A stretch of DNA of 64,000 nt from Hyphococcus sp. (GCA_028284345.1 JANQRY010000006.1:62001-126000), one strand, 5' to 3'; numbered from the stretch's first letter, positions 8,127 through 17,296 are shown. The notes: a model not told the origin generated them from the letters alone. A program made the numbers and translations.

Positions 8127-8140
8127 CGGCAATTTCTGCC
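8127..8140 (+). promoter_or_regulatory. ftr-like candidate FlbD site 2 before flgK
   Basis: CGGCAA-TTTC-TGCC, second copy of the motif, ending 18 bases before the flgK ATG. It shares CGGCAA-N4-TGCC with the sites at 4385 and 8095 while the central four bases differ, as expected for a bound motif rather than a simple duplication. Confidence 0.45.
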
Positions 8141-8158
8141 GACCTCGGGGGGCGCGCC

Positions 8159-9514
8159 ATGAGTCTGACCGTTGCTTTAAACACGGCCGTTTCGGGCCTC
8201 TTCGCCAATCAGGCCGCCATCGCCGCGACGTCGGAAAACGTCGCCAACGTCAACACGCCGGATTTTTCCCGCCGCGAGGTCAATTTTTTCACCGACGCCA
8301 TCCCGGGCCAGTTTGCGGGCGTTTCTGTCGAGATCACCCGCGCCGGCGCCGATCGTTTTCTGCAAAGCGCCGGCTTTGCCAGTCAGTCGGATGCGGCGTC
8401 GCTTTCCGCCATCGCCGACGCGCTCGCCCGGGTCGAGGCCTCCCTCGGAACGCCGGGCGACAATGCAGATTTTGCGACCGCCTTAAGCGAAGCCTACGCC
8501 TCGTTTGCGGAACTTTCCGCTGCGCCCAATTCGATTGCCGCGAAAGCGGTTGCGATTTCAAAGCTTGAAGCGGCGTTCAACGCCTTCTCCCGCACCCTTG
8601 GCGCCATCGACGCCGAGGCGACGGCCGCCGACGCCCGCCTTGACGCACAAACGGCCCGCGCCAACCAGCTCCTTGAAGACATCTTCAATCTCAACCAGAT
8701 TGTTCCGGACTCCAACGGTGCCGGCGATGAGATTGACGCGCGCCTCAACGAACTTTCAACGCTTATCAACATTTCCGTTTCCCGTGCCGAGGACGGCCGC
8801 GTGACGGTTTCGACAGGCGACGGACGGTTGCTCGCCAACGCCGGCGGCTATTCGGCGCTGACTTATACGGGCGGCGCGACGGCGACAGTGGGTCTCGCAA
8901 CCGTCGATCCCGCCTCGGGCGCGCAAACGACGTCCGCGGCGGATATTAATGCGTCCATTGCCGGCGGTGAAATCGGCGGGCTTCTTCAGTTGCGCAATGC
9001 GGAACTGCCGACCTTGCGCGCCATTGTCGGCAATGCGGCGCGCAGCGCCGCCAACGACATCAACGCAGCTTACGCGCTCAATGCCTCCGTCGGTCAGACG
9101 GGGCCGGCGACCACGCCGTTGATCGTCGAGGCGAACGGTGTCTTTTCGGTGAACGCCGCCATTGTCGCGGACCCTGCACAACTGGCCATTGCACGGCCCT
9201 CGGCCGGGCAGCCGGGCGGGGCCAATGACGGCGCCGGGGCCGGCGCCATCGCGGCGCTTGGCAATGGCGCGTCGACGCAGACTGCGGCGGAAGCGGTGAC
9301 GCAGATCGGCGCGGCGGCGCGCATTGCGGGCGAGCAAGGCGCGACGGCGCAGCGCTTCGCGGAGGAAATCGAAATCCGGCGCCTGTCCGAAGGTGGCGTC
9401 AATCTCGACGAAGAGCTGTCGAACCTCATCCTGTTCCAGCGCTCTTATAACGCCAATGCGCGCGTCATCGCGGCGGTCGACGAGCTTTATCAGTCCCTGT
9501 TGAGCATCCTGTAG
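8159..9514 (+). CDS. flgK: Flagellar hook-associated protein FlgK (HAP1)
   Basis: FlgK is the first hook-filament junction protein. The 451 residues have the N-terminal flagellar rod/hook helix (LNTAVSGLFANQAAIAATSE, then NVANVNTPDFSRREV) and the C-terminal FlgK motif (NLILFQRSYNANARVIAAVD, then ELYQSLLSIL). It is shorter than enterobacterial FlgK, with a reduced middle domain. It is read divergently from fliK with its own sigma-54-like promoter; flgL follows after 12 bases. Confidence 0.93.
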   Translation: MSLTVALNTAVSGLFANQAAIAATSENVANVNTPDFSRREVNFFTDAIPGQFAGVSVEITRAGADRFLQSAGFASQSDAASLSAIADALARVEASLGTPGDNADFATALSEAYASFAELSAAPNSIAAKAVAISKLEAAFNAFSRTLGAIDAEATAADARLDAQTARANQLLEDIFNLNQIVPDSNGAGDEIDARLNELSTLINISVSRAEDGRVTVSTGDGRLLANAGGYSALTYTGGATATVGLATVDPASGAQTTSAADINASIAGGEIGGLLQLRNAELPTLRAIVGNAARSAANDINAAYALNASVGQTGPATTPLIVEANGVFSVNAAIVADPAQLAIARPSAGQPGGANDGAGAGAIAALGNGASTQTAAEAVTQIGAAARIAGEQGATAQRFAEEIEIRRLSEGGVNLDEELSNLILFQRSYNANARVIAAVDELYQSLLSIL

Positions 9515-9526
9515 AAAGACCGGATC

Positions 9527-10441
9527 ATGCGCATTTCTGACCTCGGCATGCAGCAGCTTCTTCTTCAGGGATTTCAGAACGCCCAGGAATCTGCGCAAGC
9601 GCGACAGATCCAGTTGGCGTCCGGCGACAAATATCAGACCTTTGGCGAGTACGGCGCCGATGCGCTGCGCCTTGTTTCCGCCGACGGCATGGTCGCGCGC
9701 GCCAGCGCTTTTGAAAACGCCGCGTCGATTGCGCTGACGCGGCTCGAAACACAAGGCTCGAGCCTCGAAATCATATCCGATGCGGTCGAACAGTCCCGCG
9801 CCGGTTTCGTCAGAACGCTTGCTGTCGGCAATGCGGAACAGCTTCTGCCTGATCTCGAAGTCGCCGCGCAACAAATCATCGCCGCGTTGAATGTCGATGT
9901 CGGCGGCGTTTATGTCTTTGGCGGGACTGACGGCGCCCGCCCGCCGGTCGATGCGTCGTCGTTGGGCGACATCGCTGCCGCGGGTTCCATCGATGCGTTG
10001 TTTAACGAAGGCGAACGCACGACGCTCGCCGTCGAAGAGGGCGTCTTCGTTGATGGCGGCGCCCTCGCCAGCGAGATCGCCCGTGATCTTTTCGTTGAGC
10101 TTCGCGAACTTGGAAACGCCGAAGCGACGCTTGGCCCGTTTCAGGGGGAACTGACCGCCGCCCAGCGCGATTTCCTGATCGAGAAATCGGCCCGCTTCGC
10201 CGAACTCGCCGACGCGCTTTATCAGGAGCAGGGCCTGTCGGCCGTCGCCCAGGGGCAGGCGTCGGATGCTGCAACGCGCAATTTCCGCGCCCGGGAACTG
10301 GCGGAAATCGTCGCTGCAGAGATCGAAGACGTTGATATTGCTGCGGCTCTGTCGGGTCTTAATCAGGACCAGCTGGCGATCCAGGCGTCGGCCCGCGCGC
10401 TCGCCGACGCCACGCAGCTGTCGCTTTTGAACTTTATTTAA
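9527..10441 (+). CDS. flgL: Flagellar hook-associated protein FlgL (HAP3)
   Basis: FlgL forms the second ring of the hook-filament junction, next to flagellin. The 304-residue product has a flagellin-like N-terminal helix (MQQLLLQGFQNAQESAQARQ, then QLASGDKYQTFGEYG), a central NVDVGGVYVFGGT motif typical of FlgL, and a C-terminal flagellin-type helix (LNQDQLAIQASARALADATQ). It follows flgK closely, forming a two-gene operon. No flagellin gene is in the window. Confidence 0.9.
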   Translation: MRISDLGMQQLLLQGFQNAQESAQARQIQLASGDKYQTFGEYGADALRLVSADGMVARASAFENAASIALTRLETQGSSLEIISDAVEQSRAGFVRTLAVGNAEQLLPDLEVAAQQIIAALNVDVGGVYVFGGTDGARPPVDASSLGDIAAAGSIDALFNEGERTTLAVEEGVFVDGGALASEIARDLFVELRELGNAEATLGPFQGELTAAQRDFLIEKSARFAELADALYQEQGLSAVAQGQASDAATRNFRARELAEIVAAEIEDVDIAAALSGLNQDQLAIQASARALADATQLSLLNFI

Positions 10442-10629
10442 TGATCGCGAAAGGCGACTTGGCGGCAGAATCTGGCTATCAGGCTGTCACCCGGGTGCAA
10501 CATTGTGCGATTATTGCGCTGCGTAGCCGGCCGCCGTATACCGGCTTATTGCAATTTCGGGGGGCGCTCATCCATCTCGCGCTCGCCCGTTGACGGGGAA
10601 ATTCGTTCGAACTCGGAGTGTTCGCAGAC

Positions 10630-11112
10630 ATGAAATATATTGCCATCGCCGCCAGCCTCGCGCTTGTCGCCGGCTGCGCCACCACGGAAGAAACCGCCGC
10701 CATCGACACGACCGAACCGGTCATGGAGAAAGTCGGCTATGAGCCGGGCAGCCAGCAGGATCTTGAAGCCAATGCGGGCCACCGGGTTTTCTTCGGCTAT
10801 GATCAGTACAGCCTGACGCCGCAGGCGCAGGCCACCTTGCGCAAACAGGCCGACTGGCTGATCGCCAATCCGGGCGTCGCCGTTCAACTCGCCGGCAACG
10901 CCGATGAGCGCGGCACGCGCGAATACAACCTCGCCCTCGGCGCCCGCCGCGCCGAAGCGACGAAAGCTTTTCTCGTCGGCCTCGGCGTGCCGTCGAGCCG
11001 CGTGCAAACAGTGTCCCACGGTAAGGAGCGCCCGATTGCTCTTGGCTCTACCGAATCCGCATGGGCCCAGAACCGGAACTCTACGACAACGGTGATGTCG
11101 GTCGCCGGGTAA
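10630..11112 (+). CDS. pal: OmpA-family lipoprotein, Pal-like
   Basis: Pal anchors the outer membrane to peptidoglycan as part of Tol-Pal. The 160-residue precursor has a lipoprotein signal with lipobox LVAGC near residue 14 and an OmpA/Pal domain with FFGYDQYSLTPQAQATLRKQ, NADERGTREYNLALGARRAE and AWAQNRNSTTTV. Pal normally reads GHADERGT; here the His is Asn. It stands alone rather than in a tolQRAB-pal operon, so a second Pal paralogue elsewhere is possible. ATG 10630 directly precedes the signal peptide; the frame also opens at a GTG 12 bases upstream. A strong terminator follows. Confidence 0.8.
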   Translation: MKYIAIAASLALVAGCATTEETAAIDTTEPVMEKVGYEPGSQQDLEANAGHRVFFGYDQYSLTPQAQATLRKQADWLIANPGVAVQLAGNADERGTREYNLALGARRAEATKAFLVGLGVPSSRVQTVSHGKERPIALGSTESAWAQNRNSTTTVMSVAG

Positions 11113-11140
11113 CGGGCAATCGACACAGATCGTTTGAACT

Positions 11141-11172
11141 AAAAAGCGCGCCCAAAGGGGCGCGCTTTTTTT
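11141..11172 (+). terminator. Rho-independent terminator after pal
   Basis: A perfect stem (AAAAAGCGCGCCC, loop AAA, GGGGCGCGCTTTTTT) with A-run and T-run on either side, so it could end transcription of pal on plus and of cobS arriving from the right on minus. Confidence 0.85.
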
Positions 11173-11213
11173 ATGTTGAGCCAGACGCTCTTAACGATTA
11201 GGGCCGAATGTCG

Positions 11214-12203
11214 CTAAGCGACGCTAACCTCCGGAGCGGCTTCTGGTAGGTCCTCGCCGAAGGCGCGCTGATAAAATTCCGCCACGGTCGGGCGCTCAAG
11301 CTCATCGCATTTGTTGAGGAAGGTGACGCGAAAAGCGTAACCGATGTCCTTGAAGATTTCTGCGTTCTGGGCCCAGTTGATCACGGTCCGCGGGCTCATC
11401 ACGGTGGAGATGTCGCCGGCGATGAACGCGTTGCGCGTCATGTCGGCGACGCGCACCATGGCGTCGATGGCCTTGCGCCCGTCTTCCGATGCATAGATCG
11501 GCGCCTTGGCGATGACGATTTTCGCTTCCTCGTCATGATCGAGATAGTTGAGCGTCGTCACCACGGACCAGCGATCCATCTGTCCCTGGTTGATCTGTTG
11601 CGTGCCGTGATAGAGCCCGGTCGTGTCGCCGAGACCGATCGTATTGGTGGTGGCGAAAAGCCGGAACCACGGATTGGGCGTCAGCACCTTGTTCTGATCG
11701 AGCAGGGTGAGCCGGCCGTCCGCTTCGAGAACGCGCTGGATCACGAACATGACGTCGGGTCGGCCCGCGTCGTATTCGTCAAAGACCAGCGCCACCGGAC
11801 GCTGAAACGCCCAGGGCAACATGCCTTCCTTGAAGGCGGTGACCTGAACGCCGTTTTCGACGACGATGGCGTCCTTGCCGATCAAATCGATGCGCGACAC
11901 ATGGCTGTCGAGATTGATCCGGATGCACGGCCAGTTGAGGCGCGCGGCGACCTGTTCGATGTGGGTCGATTTGCCGGTGCCGTGATAGCCCTGCACCATG
12001 ACCCGGCGGTTAAAGGCGAAGCCCGCGAGAATCGATTGCGTCGTTTCCGGATCGAAGCGATAGGCGGAATCGACCGGCGGGACGTAATCATTGGGTTCTG
12101 CAAAAGCGGGAACCTCAAAGTCCGTCGGGACGCCGAACAGTTTTTTCGCCGACACGGTCTTATTCGGCCGGTCTGGAAATTTTTCGTCGGAAATCAACGC
12201 CAT
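11214..12203 (-). CDS. cobS: CobS-like AAA+ ATPase (cobaltochelatase subunit)
   Basis: CobS is the AAA+ subunit that, with CobT, powers CobN in aerobic cobalt insertion for vitamin B12. The 329 residues show Walker [10 protein letters not shown] (72-80), Walker B FDEYD (141-145) and the sensor-1 FATTNTIG, with the full-length CobS pattern throughout. A J-domain gene lies upstream, the usual alphaproteobacterial context, but the expected downstream cobT is absent: the gene ends against pal and its terminator. It may therefore work with a distant CobT or in a non-B12 MoxR/VWA-type role. Confidence 0.9.
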   Translation of the reverse strand: MALISDEKFPDRPNKTVSAKKLFGVPTDFEVPAFAEPNDYVPPVDSAYRFDPETTQSILAGFAFNRRVMVQGYHGTGKSTHIEQVAARLNWPCIRINLDSHVSRIDLIGKDAIVVENGVQVTAFKEGMLPWAFQRPVALVFDEYDAGRPDVMFVIQRVLEADGRLTLLDQNKVLTPNPWFRLFATTNTIGLGDTTGLYHGTQQINQGQMDRWSVVTTLNYLDHDEEAKIVIAKAPIYASEDGRKAIDAMVRVADMTRNAFIAGDISTVMSPRTVINWAQNAEIFKDIGYAFRVTFLNKCDELERPTVAEFYQRAFGEDLPEAAPEVSVA

Positions 12204-12301
12204 AAGGCAGGTCTTCTCTTCATCGCGCCGTCGGTTGCGAGGGGGACAGTCGCGCCAACGCCGTTCCTATTCAAGCTTTCCGGGCGCTGCAAGCGGGGCG
12301 G

Positions 12302-12943
12302 TCACAAATGGCCGGCCTTTTTCAGAATTGTGTGCGCCTTGACCACCTCGGAAAGCTGGGCCTCGGCGCTGCGGTCGCCGCCATTCTGGTCCGGGTGGAA
12401 GCGGCGCACCAGTTCGGCGTAGCGCCGCCGAATCTCGCCCGCCGACGCCGTATGGGGCAGCGCCAGCGTTTCATACGCCTTTTCCTGCAGCTTGGAGAGG
12501 CGCTTGCCGGCGCGATAGGCGCCGCGGGCACGGGTTCGGGCGGCGGCGTCTTCTTTCAGGACGCCGAAGGCGTCTTCCATGTCGGCGGGCCCGCGCGCAT
12601 TGGCGGCGGCGCGGGCGCGGTCATTCTTGCCCATGGACCAGGTCGGCCGGTCGCCATAGATATTGGCCTCGCGCGCGGCCTTCGCTTCGGCTTCGCTCAG
12701 GCCTTCGAAATAATTCCAGTTCTTGTTGTGCTCGCGGGCGTGGGCGAGGCAGTACCAGATCCGCTCTCTGGGCTGGCGCGGGCTTTTCGGCAGGCTGCAG
12801 GCGGCCGGTTCCGTGCAGCCCTCCCACTCGCAGGCGCGCTCGCCGGGATCGGCCACCCGCGCCCGGGTTTTTTTGGCCTTCGCTTTCGCGCTTCCGACGC
12901 GAATGTCGAAGCCAAGCCGCGGTTTGTAACCCTCTTTCGCCAT
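12302..12943 (-). CDS. J-domain (DnaJ-like) protein with N-terminal Cys cluster
   Basis: J-domain proteins stimulate Hsp70/DnaK ATPase and deliver clients. Of 213 residues, the last 60 form the J domain (AYETLALPHTASAGEIRRRY, then ELVRRFHPDQNGGDR, HPD at 183-185). The N-terminal part carries Cys38, Cys43, Cys49 and Cys65 with nearby His, a possible metal site (inference). It precedes cobS by 98 bases on the same strand and is divergent from bolA, a common alphaproteobacterial arrangement. ATG 12943 is preferred to the longer frame opening because the extra residues run into the bolA promoter region. Confidence 0.85.
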   Translation of the reverse strand: MAKEGYKPRLGFDIRVGSAKAKAKKTRARVADPGERACEWEGCTEPAACSLPKSPRQPRERIWYCLAHAREHNKNWNYFEGLSEAEAKAAREANIYGDRPTWSMGKNDRARAAANARGPADMEDAFGVLKEDAAARTRARGAYRAGKRLSKLQEKAYETLALPHTASAGEIRRRYAELVRRFHPDQNGGDRSAEAQLSEVVKAHTILKKAGHL

Positions 12944-13020
12944 GGGCGTTAATATGGTGTGGCGCGGGCGGCGAAACAATCTTGACACGGGCGCGCAATG
13001 TGCGATGTCCTCGTCCGCTT

Positions 13021-13311
13021 ATGTCTTCGCCCAGCATGACCGTCGCCGCGCGCATCGAAACGAAATTGCGGGCGGCCCTTGCGCCCCAGAAACTCGATGT
13101 CATTGACGAGTCCCATCTCCATGCGGGCCATGCGGGCGCGCGTCCGGAAGGCGAAACCCACTTCCGTTTGCTTGTGGTTTCGGATGCGTTCAACGGCATG
13201 AGCCGCGTGGCGCGCCAACGCCGCGTCAACGCCATCCTGGGCGAGGAACTGGCGGGCCCCGTTCACGCGCTCGCCATGAAGACGCTGACGCCGGCGGAAG
13301 CGACGGACTGA
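13021..13311 (+). CDS. BolA family protein
   Basis: BolA proteins pair with monothiol glutaredoxins in Fe-S trafficking and stress response. The 96-residue protein has the BolA fold core: DVIDESHLHAGH, THFRLLVVSDAFNGMSRVAR and RRVNAILGEEL. ATG 13036 is an equally possible start; neither has a clear RBS. It is divergent from the J-domain gene and followed by the rhomboid gene after 22 bases. Confidence 0.88.
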   Translation: MSSPSMTVAARIETKLRAALAPQKLDVIDESHLHAGHAGARPEGETHFRLLVVSDAFNGMSRVARQRRVNAILGEELAGPVHALAMKTLTPAEATD

Positions 13312-13333
13312 TCCGCAGTCACAGGCAGGCAAT

Positions 13334-13930
13334 ATGGATCTCCCTTACGCGCCGGCGACCTATGGGCTGATTGCGGCCAACCTCATCGCCAGCATTTACG
13401 CGCTCGCCGTCGATCAGAAATTCGCATCGCAATTCGCGTTTCATGTGGGCGCCATCGCCCGGCAGCGCCAGCACTACCGTGTCTTTACATCGTCCTTTCT
13501 CCATGGCGACGCCTTTCACCTCCTGTTCAACATGATGACGCTGTTGTTTTTCGGACCGGCAGTGGAGGGCGCGCTCGGTACGGACGGATTTCTCGTCGTC
13601 TATTTCGGCGCGGTGATGGCGAGCGGCGTCGCGTCGTTTTTCGTCAATCGGGATAATCTTCAATACACCTCGCTCGGCGCATCCGACGGCGTTGCGGGAA
13701 CCGTACTCGCTTTCTGCGTCTTCAACCCGTTCAGCCCGATCTATTTTTTCTTCCTGCCGATCCCCATTCCCGCCATCCTGTTCGGCGTTCTCTTCATCGT
13801 CATTTCCGCCGGCATGATCCGGCGCGATACGGGCCGCATCGCCCATGAAGCCCATCTCGCCGGCGCGCTCGCCGGGGTGTTGCTGACCCTCGCCATGCGG
13901 CCGGACCTCCTCGCCAGGGTCTTCGCCTGA
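13334..13930 (+). CDS. Rhomboid family intramembrane serine protease
   Basis: Rhomboids cleave membrane proteins within the bilayer. The 198-residue protein is six-helix-like and has the family hallmarks: HLLFN (His62, Asn66), the nucleophile in GASD (Ser117; usually GASG) and the catalytic His174 in HEAHLAGALAG. All catalytic residues are present, so activity is plausible despite the Asp after Ser. Substrates are unknown. It may share a transcript with bolA. Confidence 0.85.
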   Translation: MDLPYAPATYGLIAANLIASIYALAVDQKFASQFAFHVGAIARQRQHYRVFTSSFLHGDAFHLLFNMMTLLFFGPAVEGALGTDGFLVVYFGAVMASGVASFFVNRDNLQYTSLGASDGVAGTVLAFCVFNPFSPIYFFFLPIPIPAILFGVLFIVISAGMIRRDTGRIAHEAHLAGALAGVLLTLAMRPDLLARVFA

Positions 13931-14100
13931 CGCGGGGTGTGGCGCGTTCGGATGATAGGGGCGCCGCGGAGGGCCGCGCATATCTATCGACCAAAAGCGG
14001 ATTTGAGTGAAGAATTTACGGTTATGGTTGTGCGGCGGGCATTTTGCTCGCCCTCTGTTTTTGGTTGGATCACGTAAAAGCCCCGACTCAAGAAACCTTC

Positions 14101-14183
14101 CGCTCATCCCGGCGAAGGCCGGGATCTACGGCGGCAGGCGCTGCGCAAGCCTCTTGAGATCCCGGCCTTCGCCGGGATGAGCG
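14101..14183. repeat. Family B palindromic element, copy 1
   Basis: Arms CGCTCATCCCGGCGAAGGCC and its inverse at 14163-14183 form a long palindrome around a 40-base centre. The last 34 or so bases are identical to the right end of the copy at 54348-54467. It lies in the 292-base gap between the rhomboid and rnr stop codons. Nothing else is recognised in that gap. Confidence 0.8.
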
Positions 14184-14222
14184 GAGGAGAAGGCGTGTGA
14201 CCCAGAATAACAAGTGCGGGCC

Positions 14223-16532
14223 CTAAAACTTCCGCGGCTTTGCATTGGCTTTGCCCTTGCGTTTTTTCTTACGCGGGGGCGGCTTGCCGCCTTTTGTCTT
14301 CTTCTTTGTCGACTTTGCGGCCGGTTTTTTGCGCCGCGCCGGTTTCGGGTCGCCGGGGGCGGGGTCGCTGACCATTTCAAAGCGCAATGAGCCGGTGAGG
14401 GGGATTGCTTCTTCAAGCTTCACGCGCACGGGCTGGCCGAGGCGGAAGACGCCGCCGGTGGTCTCACCGACGACCCGGTGCATGGCGTCCTCGAAACGAA
14501 AGCGTTCGCCGCCGATGCTCCGCATGGGGATGAACCCGTCGGCGCCGGACGGGTCGACCATGACGAAGAGGCCGTATTTGGTGACGCCGCGAATGCGCGC
14601 GTCGAACTCTGCGCCGATGCGGGAGGCGAGATATTCCGACAGATAGCGGTCCGTCGCTTCCCGTTCGGCGGCGATGGCGCGCCGTTCGAAATCGGAAATC
14701 TGGTCGGCGACGTCGCTGAGACCCGCCGCCTCCTCTTTGGTCTGCGCGCCGGGGCCGAGCTTCGCCGCCGCGGCGAGGGCGCGATGCGCGGTGAGGTCGG
14801 CGTAGCGCCGAATGGGGGAGGTAAAATGCGCATAGCGCGGCAAGTTCAGCCCGAAATGGCCGCGGTTCTCCGTGTCGTAAATCGCCTGGCGTTGCGCGCG
14901 CAAGACGATCTGCGAGATCATTTCTTTCTCGTCGCGCTTCTCCGCGATCTTCAGGATCTGGTTGAAGTTCGCCGGCCGCACCGAGCCGCCCTTGACGAGC
15001 GTATAGTCGAGACGGTCGAGATACTCGCGCACGCCCTCAAGGTCGTCTTCGTCCGGCTGGTCGTGCACCCGGTAAATGAGGTTGAGGCGCGCGCGCTCCA
15101 GCGTTTCGGCGGCGGCCACATTGGCGAGGATCATGAACTCCTCAATGACGCGGTGGGCGTCGAACCGTTCGCGCTTGATGACGTCGGCGACCTCGCCAGC
15201 CCTATTGAGAACGACCTTGCGTTCCGGCAGGTCGAGATCGAGGGGCGCGCGCTTGGTGCGTTCGCTCCAGCGGGCGCGAAAGGCGGCGAAGAGGTTTGAC
15301 ACCGCCGCTTGAATTTCCGGCGCGGCGGCGCGCCCTTCGCTGATCGCCTGAGCGTCTTCATAGGAGAGTTTCGCGCGGGAGCGCATCAGGGCGCGCATGA
15401 AGCGGTGCGATTTCTTGCGTCCGCCGGAATCGATGATCATCTCGACCGCAAGACAGGGCCGGTCTTCGCCTTCGCGCAAGGAACACAGATCGTTCGACAG
15501 CCGCTCGGGCAGCATCGGCACGACGCGATCTGGAAGATAAACCGAATTGCCGCGCCGCAGCGCCTCCTTGTCGAGGTCGCTTCCTATACGGACGAAATGA
15601 CTGACATCGGCGATGGCGACGATGACGCGATGACCGCCGGGATTTTCGGGGTTCGGGTCGGGTTCGGCGAAACAGGCGTCGTCATGGTCCTTCGCGTCCG
15701 CCGGGTCGATGGTGAAGAGCGGCGTCTCGCGCAGATCCGCGCGCTCGCCCAGCGCCGGCAGCTTTGCTTTTGCCGCTTCTGCAATGACCGCCTTTGGAAA
15801 TTCCGTGGGAATGCCGTGATTGGCGAGCGCAATGGTCGAAAAGGCGTTGCGGTCGTCAATGTGGCCTTCGATCTTGCGCACCCGCGCTTTCTGCGCGCCA
15901 TAGCCGCGGGCGTTTTTGGTTTCGACCCAGACGAGATCGCCGTCTTTCGCGCCCGCGTCGTCGCCGCGGTCGATGGTGAAGGTGCCCCGCGCTCGGCGTT
16001 CGACCGGTTCGGCGATGGTTCGGCCGCGGTCTTTTCGGAAGACGGCGAGGAAGCGGTGCGCGCCCTTGCCGATGGCCTTCATGATGTCGGCGGCGTAGGC
16101 GCCGTCGCCGGTGGGTTTCAGCCGCGCCAGCACGCGGTCGCCGACGCCGGGCGCCGGCTTGAATTTCATGGCGCGCTTCTCGGAAATGCGAATGAGAGGC
16201 GGGTCGTGATCGTCCTTCCAGCCGGCCGGTTCGCATTCGAGGTCGCCGTCATGGGTGACGCCGATAATGTCGATGGGCATGACGGGGGGCAGTTTGCCCG
16301 CGACCTTAACGCGCTTGCCGCCGGCGAGATCGATAACGCCTTCGGCTTCCATGTCTTTGAGGAGCGCGCGGAGTTCCGCGCGGGCCTCGCCCTTGACGCC
16401 GAAAGCGCGAGCGATGTCGCGACGCACCGATGCGCCGTCGCTGTCATTCAAAAATTCGATGATGTCGTTACGGGAGGGTAGGGACGTGATTTTCGTCCCG
16501 GTTTTGTTTTTCTTTTGGGGCAATGATTTCAC
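14223..16532 (-). CDS. rnr: Ribonuclease R
   Basis: RNase R is a 3'-5' exoribonuclease that degrades structured RNA. The product has an N-terminal winged-helix region (LPSRNDIIEFLNDSDGASVR), cold-shock domains, the RNB catalytic domain (FTIDPADAKDHDDACFAE; RGNSVYLPDRVVPMLPERLS; HFTSPIRRYADLTAHR), an S1 domain (RGVTKYGLFVMVDPSGADGF) and a Lys/Arg-rich tail of about 45 residues. No ATG is available: the frame opens with a TTG inside the family C repeat, while GTG 16532 gives 769 residues and is preferred. It is downstream of topA and the M23 gene, as often seen. Confidence 0.92.
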   Translation of the reverse strand: MKSLPQKKNKTGTKITSLPSRNDIIEFLNDSDGASVRRDIARAFGVKGEARAELRALLKDMEAEGVIDLAGGKRVKVAGKLPPVMPIDIIGVTHDGDLECEPAGWKDDHDPPLIRISEKRAMKFKPAPGVGDRVLARLKPTGDGAYAADIMKAIGKGAHRFLAVFRKDRGRTIAEPVERRARGTFTIDRGDDAGAKDGDLVWVETKNARGYGAQKARVRKIEGHIDDRNAFSTIALANHGIPTEFPKAVIAEAAKAKLPALGERADLRETPLFTIDPADAKDHDDACFAEPDPNPENPGGHRVIVAIADVSHFVRIGSDLDKEALRRGNSVYLPDRVVPMLPERLSNDLCSLREGEDRPCLAVEMIIDSGGRKKSHRFMRALMRSRAKLSYEDAQAISEGRAAAPEIQAAVSNLFAAFRARWSERTKRAPLDLDLPERKVVLNRAGEVADVIKRERFDAHRVIEEFMILANVAAAETLERARLNLIYRVHDQPDEDDLEGVREYLDRLDYTLVKGGSVRPANFNQILKIAEKRDEKEMISQIVLRAQRQAIYDTENRGHFGLNLPRYAHFTSPIRRYADLTAHRALAAAAKLGPGAQTKEEAAGLSDVADQISDFERRAIAAEREATDRYLSEYLASRIGAEFDARIRGVTKYGLFVMVDPSGADGFIPMRSIGGERFRFEDAMHRVVGETTGGVFRLGQPVRVKLEEAIPLTGSLRFEMVSDPAPGDPKPARRKKPAAKSTKKKTKGGKPPPRKKKRKGKANAKPRKF

Positions 16533-16556
16533 AATATTTGTTATGTTGAAGAATCT

Positions 16557-16699
16557 ACCTCCCCCTTGAGGGGAGGTCAAAAACGCCTGGCGTTTTTGGG
16601 TGGGGGGCGACTTTCAGACGCCGTTGCATAGGTGTTCGCGGACTGACCCCCTCCCGAAATTCACTAGCGTGAATTTCGACCTCCCCTCAAGGGGGAGGT
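16557..16699. repeat. Family C hairpin element, copy 1
   Basis: Outer arms ACCTCCCCCTTGAGGGGAGG and the inverse at 16678-16699 are nearly identical to those of copy 2. Inside each arm is a different hairpin (AAAAACGCC-TGG-CGTTTTT on the left, GAAATTCAC-TAG-CGTGAATTTC on the right) followed or preceded by a G- or C-run. The left arm, read on minus, puts GGGGGAGGT 24 bases before the rnr GTG start. The element fills the gap between the M23 gene and rnr. Confidence 0.85.
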
Positions 16700-16729
16700 G
16701 GTTTGCCGGGAATCGCCGACCGGCCGTCT

Positions 16730-17296
16730 TTAATCGCCAAAGGTTAAAGGATTGACCGGGCGGCCGCGAATAAGAAACTCGTAATGTAGGTGCACGGCGG
16801 TCGCGTTTCCACTATCGCCGGTGCGCCCGATGGGGTCGCCGCGGCGAACCCGCGCGCCTTCGCGGATATTGCGGCCGTATGACGACAGATGCGCATAGCG
16901 GGTTTTGATGTTTCTGTTGTGGCGAATGACGATGGTGCGGCCGTAGCCGCGCTGCGATCCGACGAAGTCGACGACGCCGTCGCCGCCGGCGACAATGGTG
17001 CGCGGGGCGCCGGTGTAAAGATCAAGGCCTTCGTGAAACGAACTGGCGCCGCCGCGCCGGGGCCCGAAACCGGAGGAGACGCAACCCTCGACCGGCGCGC
17101 GCAACAGGCTGGCGCCGCCGACCCGCGCGACCGGTTCAAAGCCGCGCACGCGGCCTGATCTGTCGGTCGCCGGCGCGTTGGCCACGCTGCCGGGGCAAAC
17201 CCGAAGCGCGCCGAACCGTCCGCTTTCGGGCGGCGCCGGCGCCGTGGCGCAGGCGGCGAGGCTCAACGCCAGAACTGTTAACGCAACATTACGCAT
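16730..17296 (-). CDS. M23 family peptidase, predicted lipoprotein
   Basis: M23/LytM enzymes cut peptidoglycan peptides with a zinc ion or, when degenerate, activate amidases. The 188-residue protein has a lipoprotein signal (lipobox LAAC, Cys16), then an M23 domain with HEGLDLYTG (His88, Asp92) and HLHYEFLIRGRPVNP. The metal-binding and catalytic His residues are all present, so it is likely an active endopeptidase at the envelope. It lies between topA and rnr, upstream of the family C repeat. RBS AAAGGGA precedes ATG 17296. Confidence 0.85.
   Translation of the reverse strand: MRNVALTVLALSLAACATAPAPPESGRFGALRVCPGSVANAPATDRSGRVRGFEPVARVGGASLLRAPVEGCVSSGFGPRRGGASSFHEGLDLYTGAPRTIVAGGDGVVDFVGSQRGYGRTIVIRHNRNIKTRYAHLSSYGRNIREGARVRRGDPIGRTGDSGNATAVHLHYEFLIRGRPVNPLTFGD

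Noticed and set aside
10598-10620. GTTCGAACTC as a tRNA T-loop
   Set aside because: No acceptor stem or anticodon arm could be built around it; no tRNA gene was found anywhere in the window.
12982-13010. TTGACA as a bolA promoter -35
   Set aside because: No convincing -10 at 16-18 bases; only a single element is seen.
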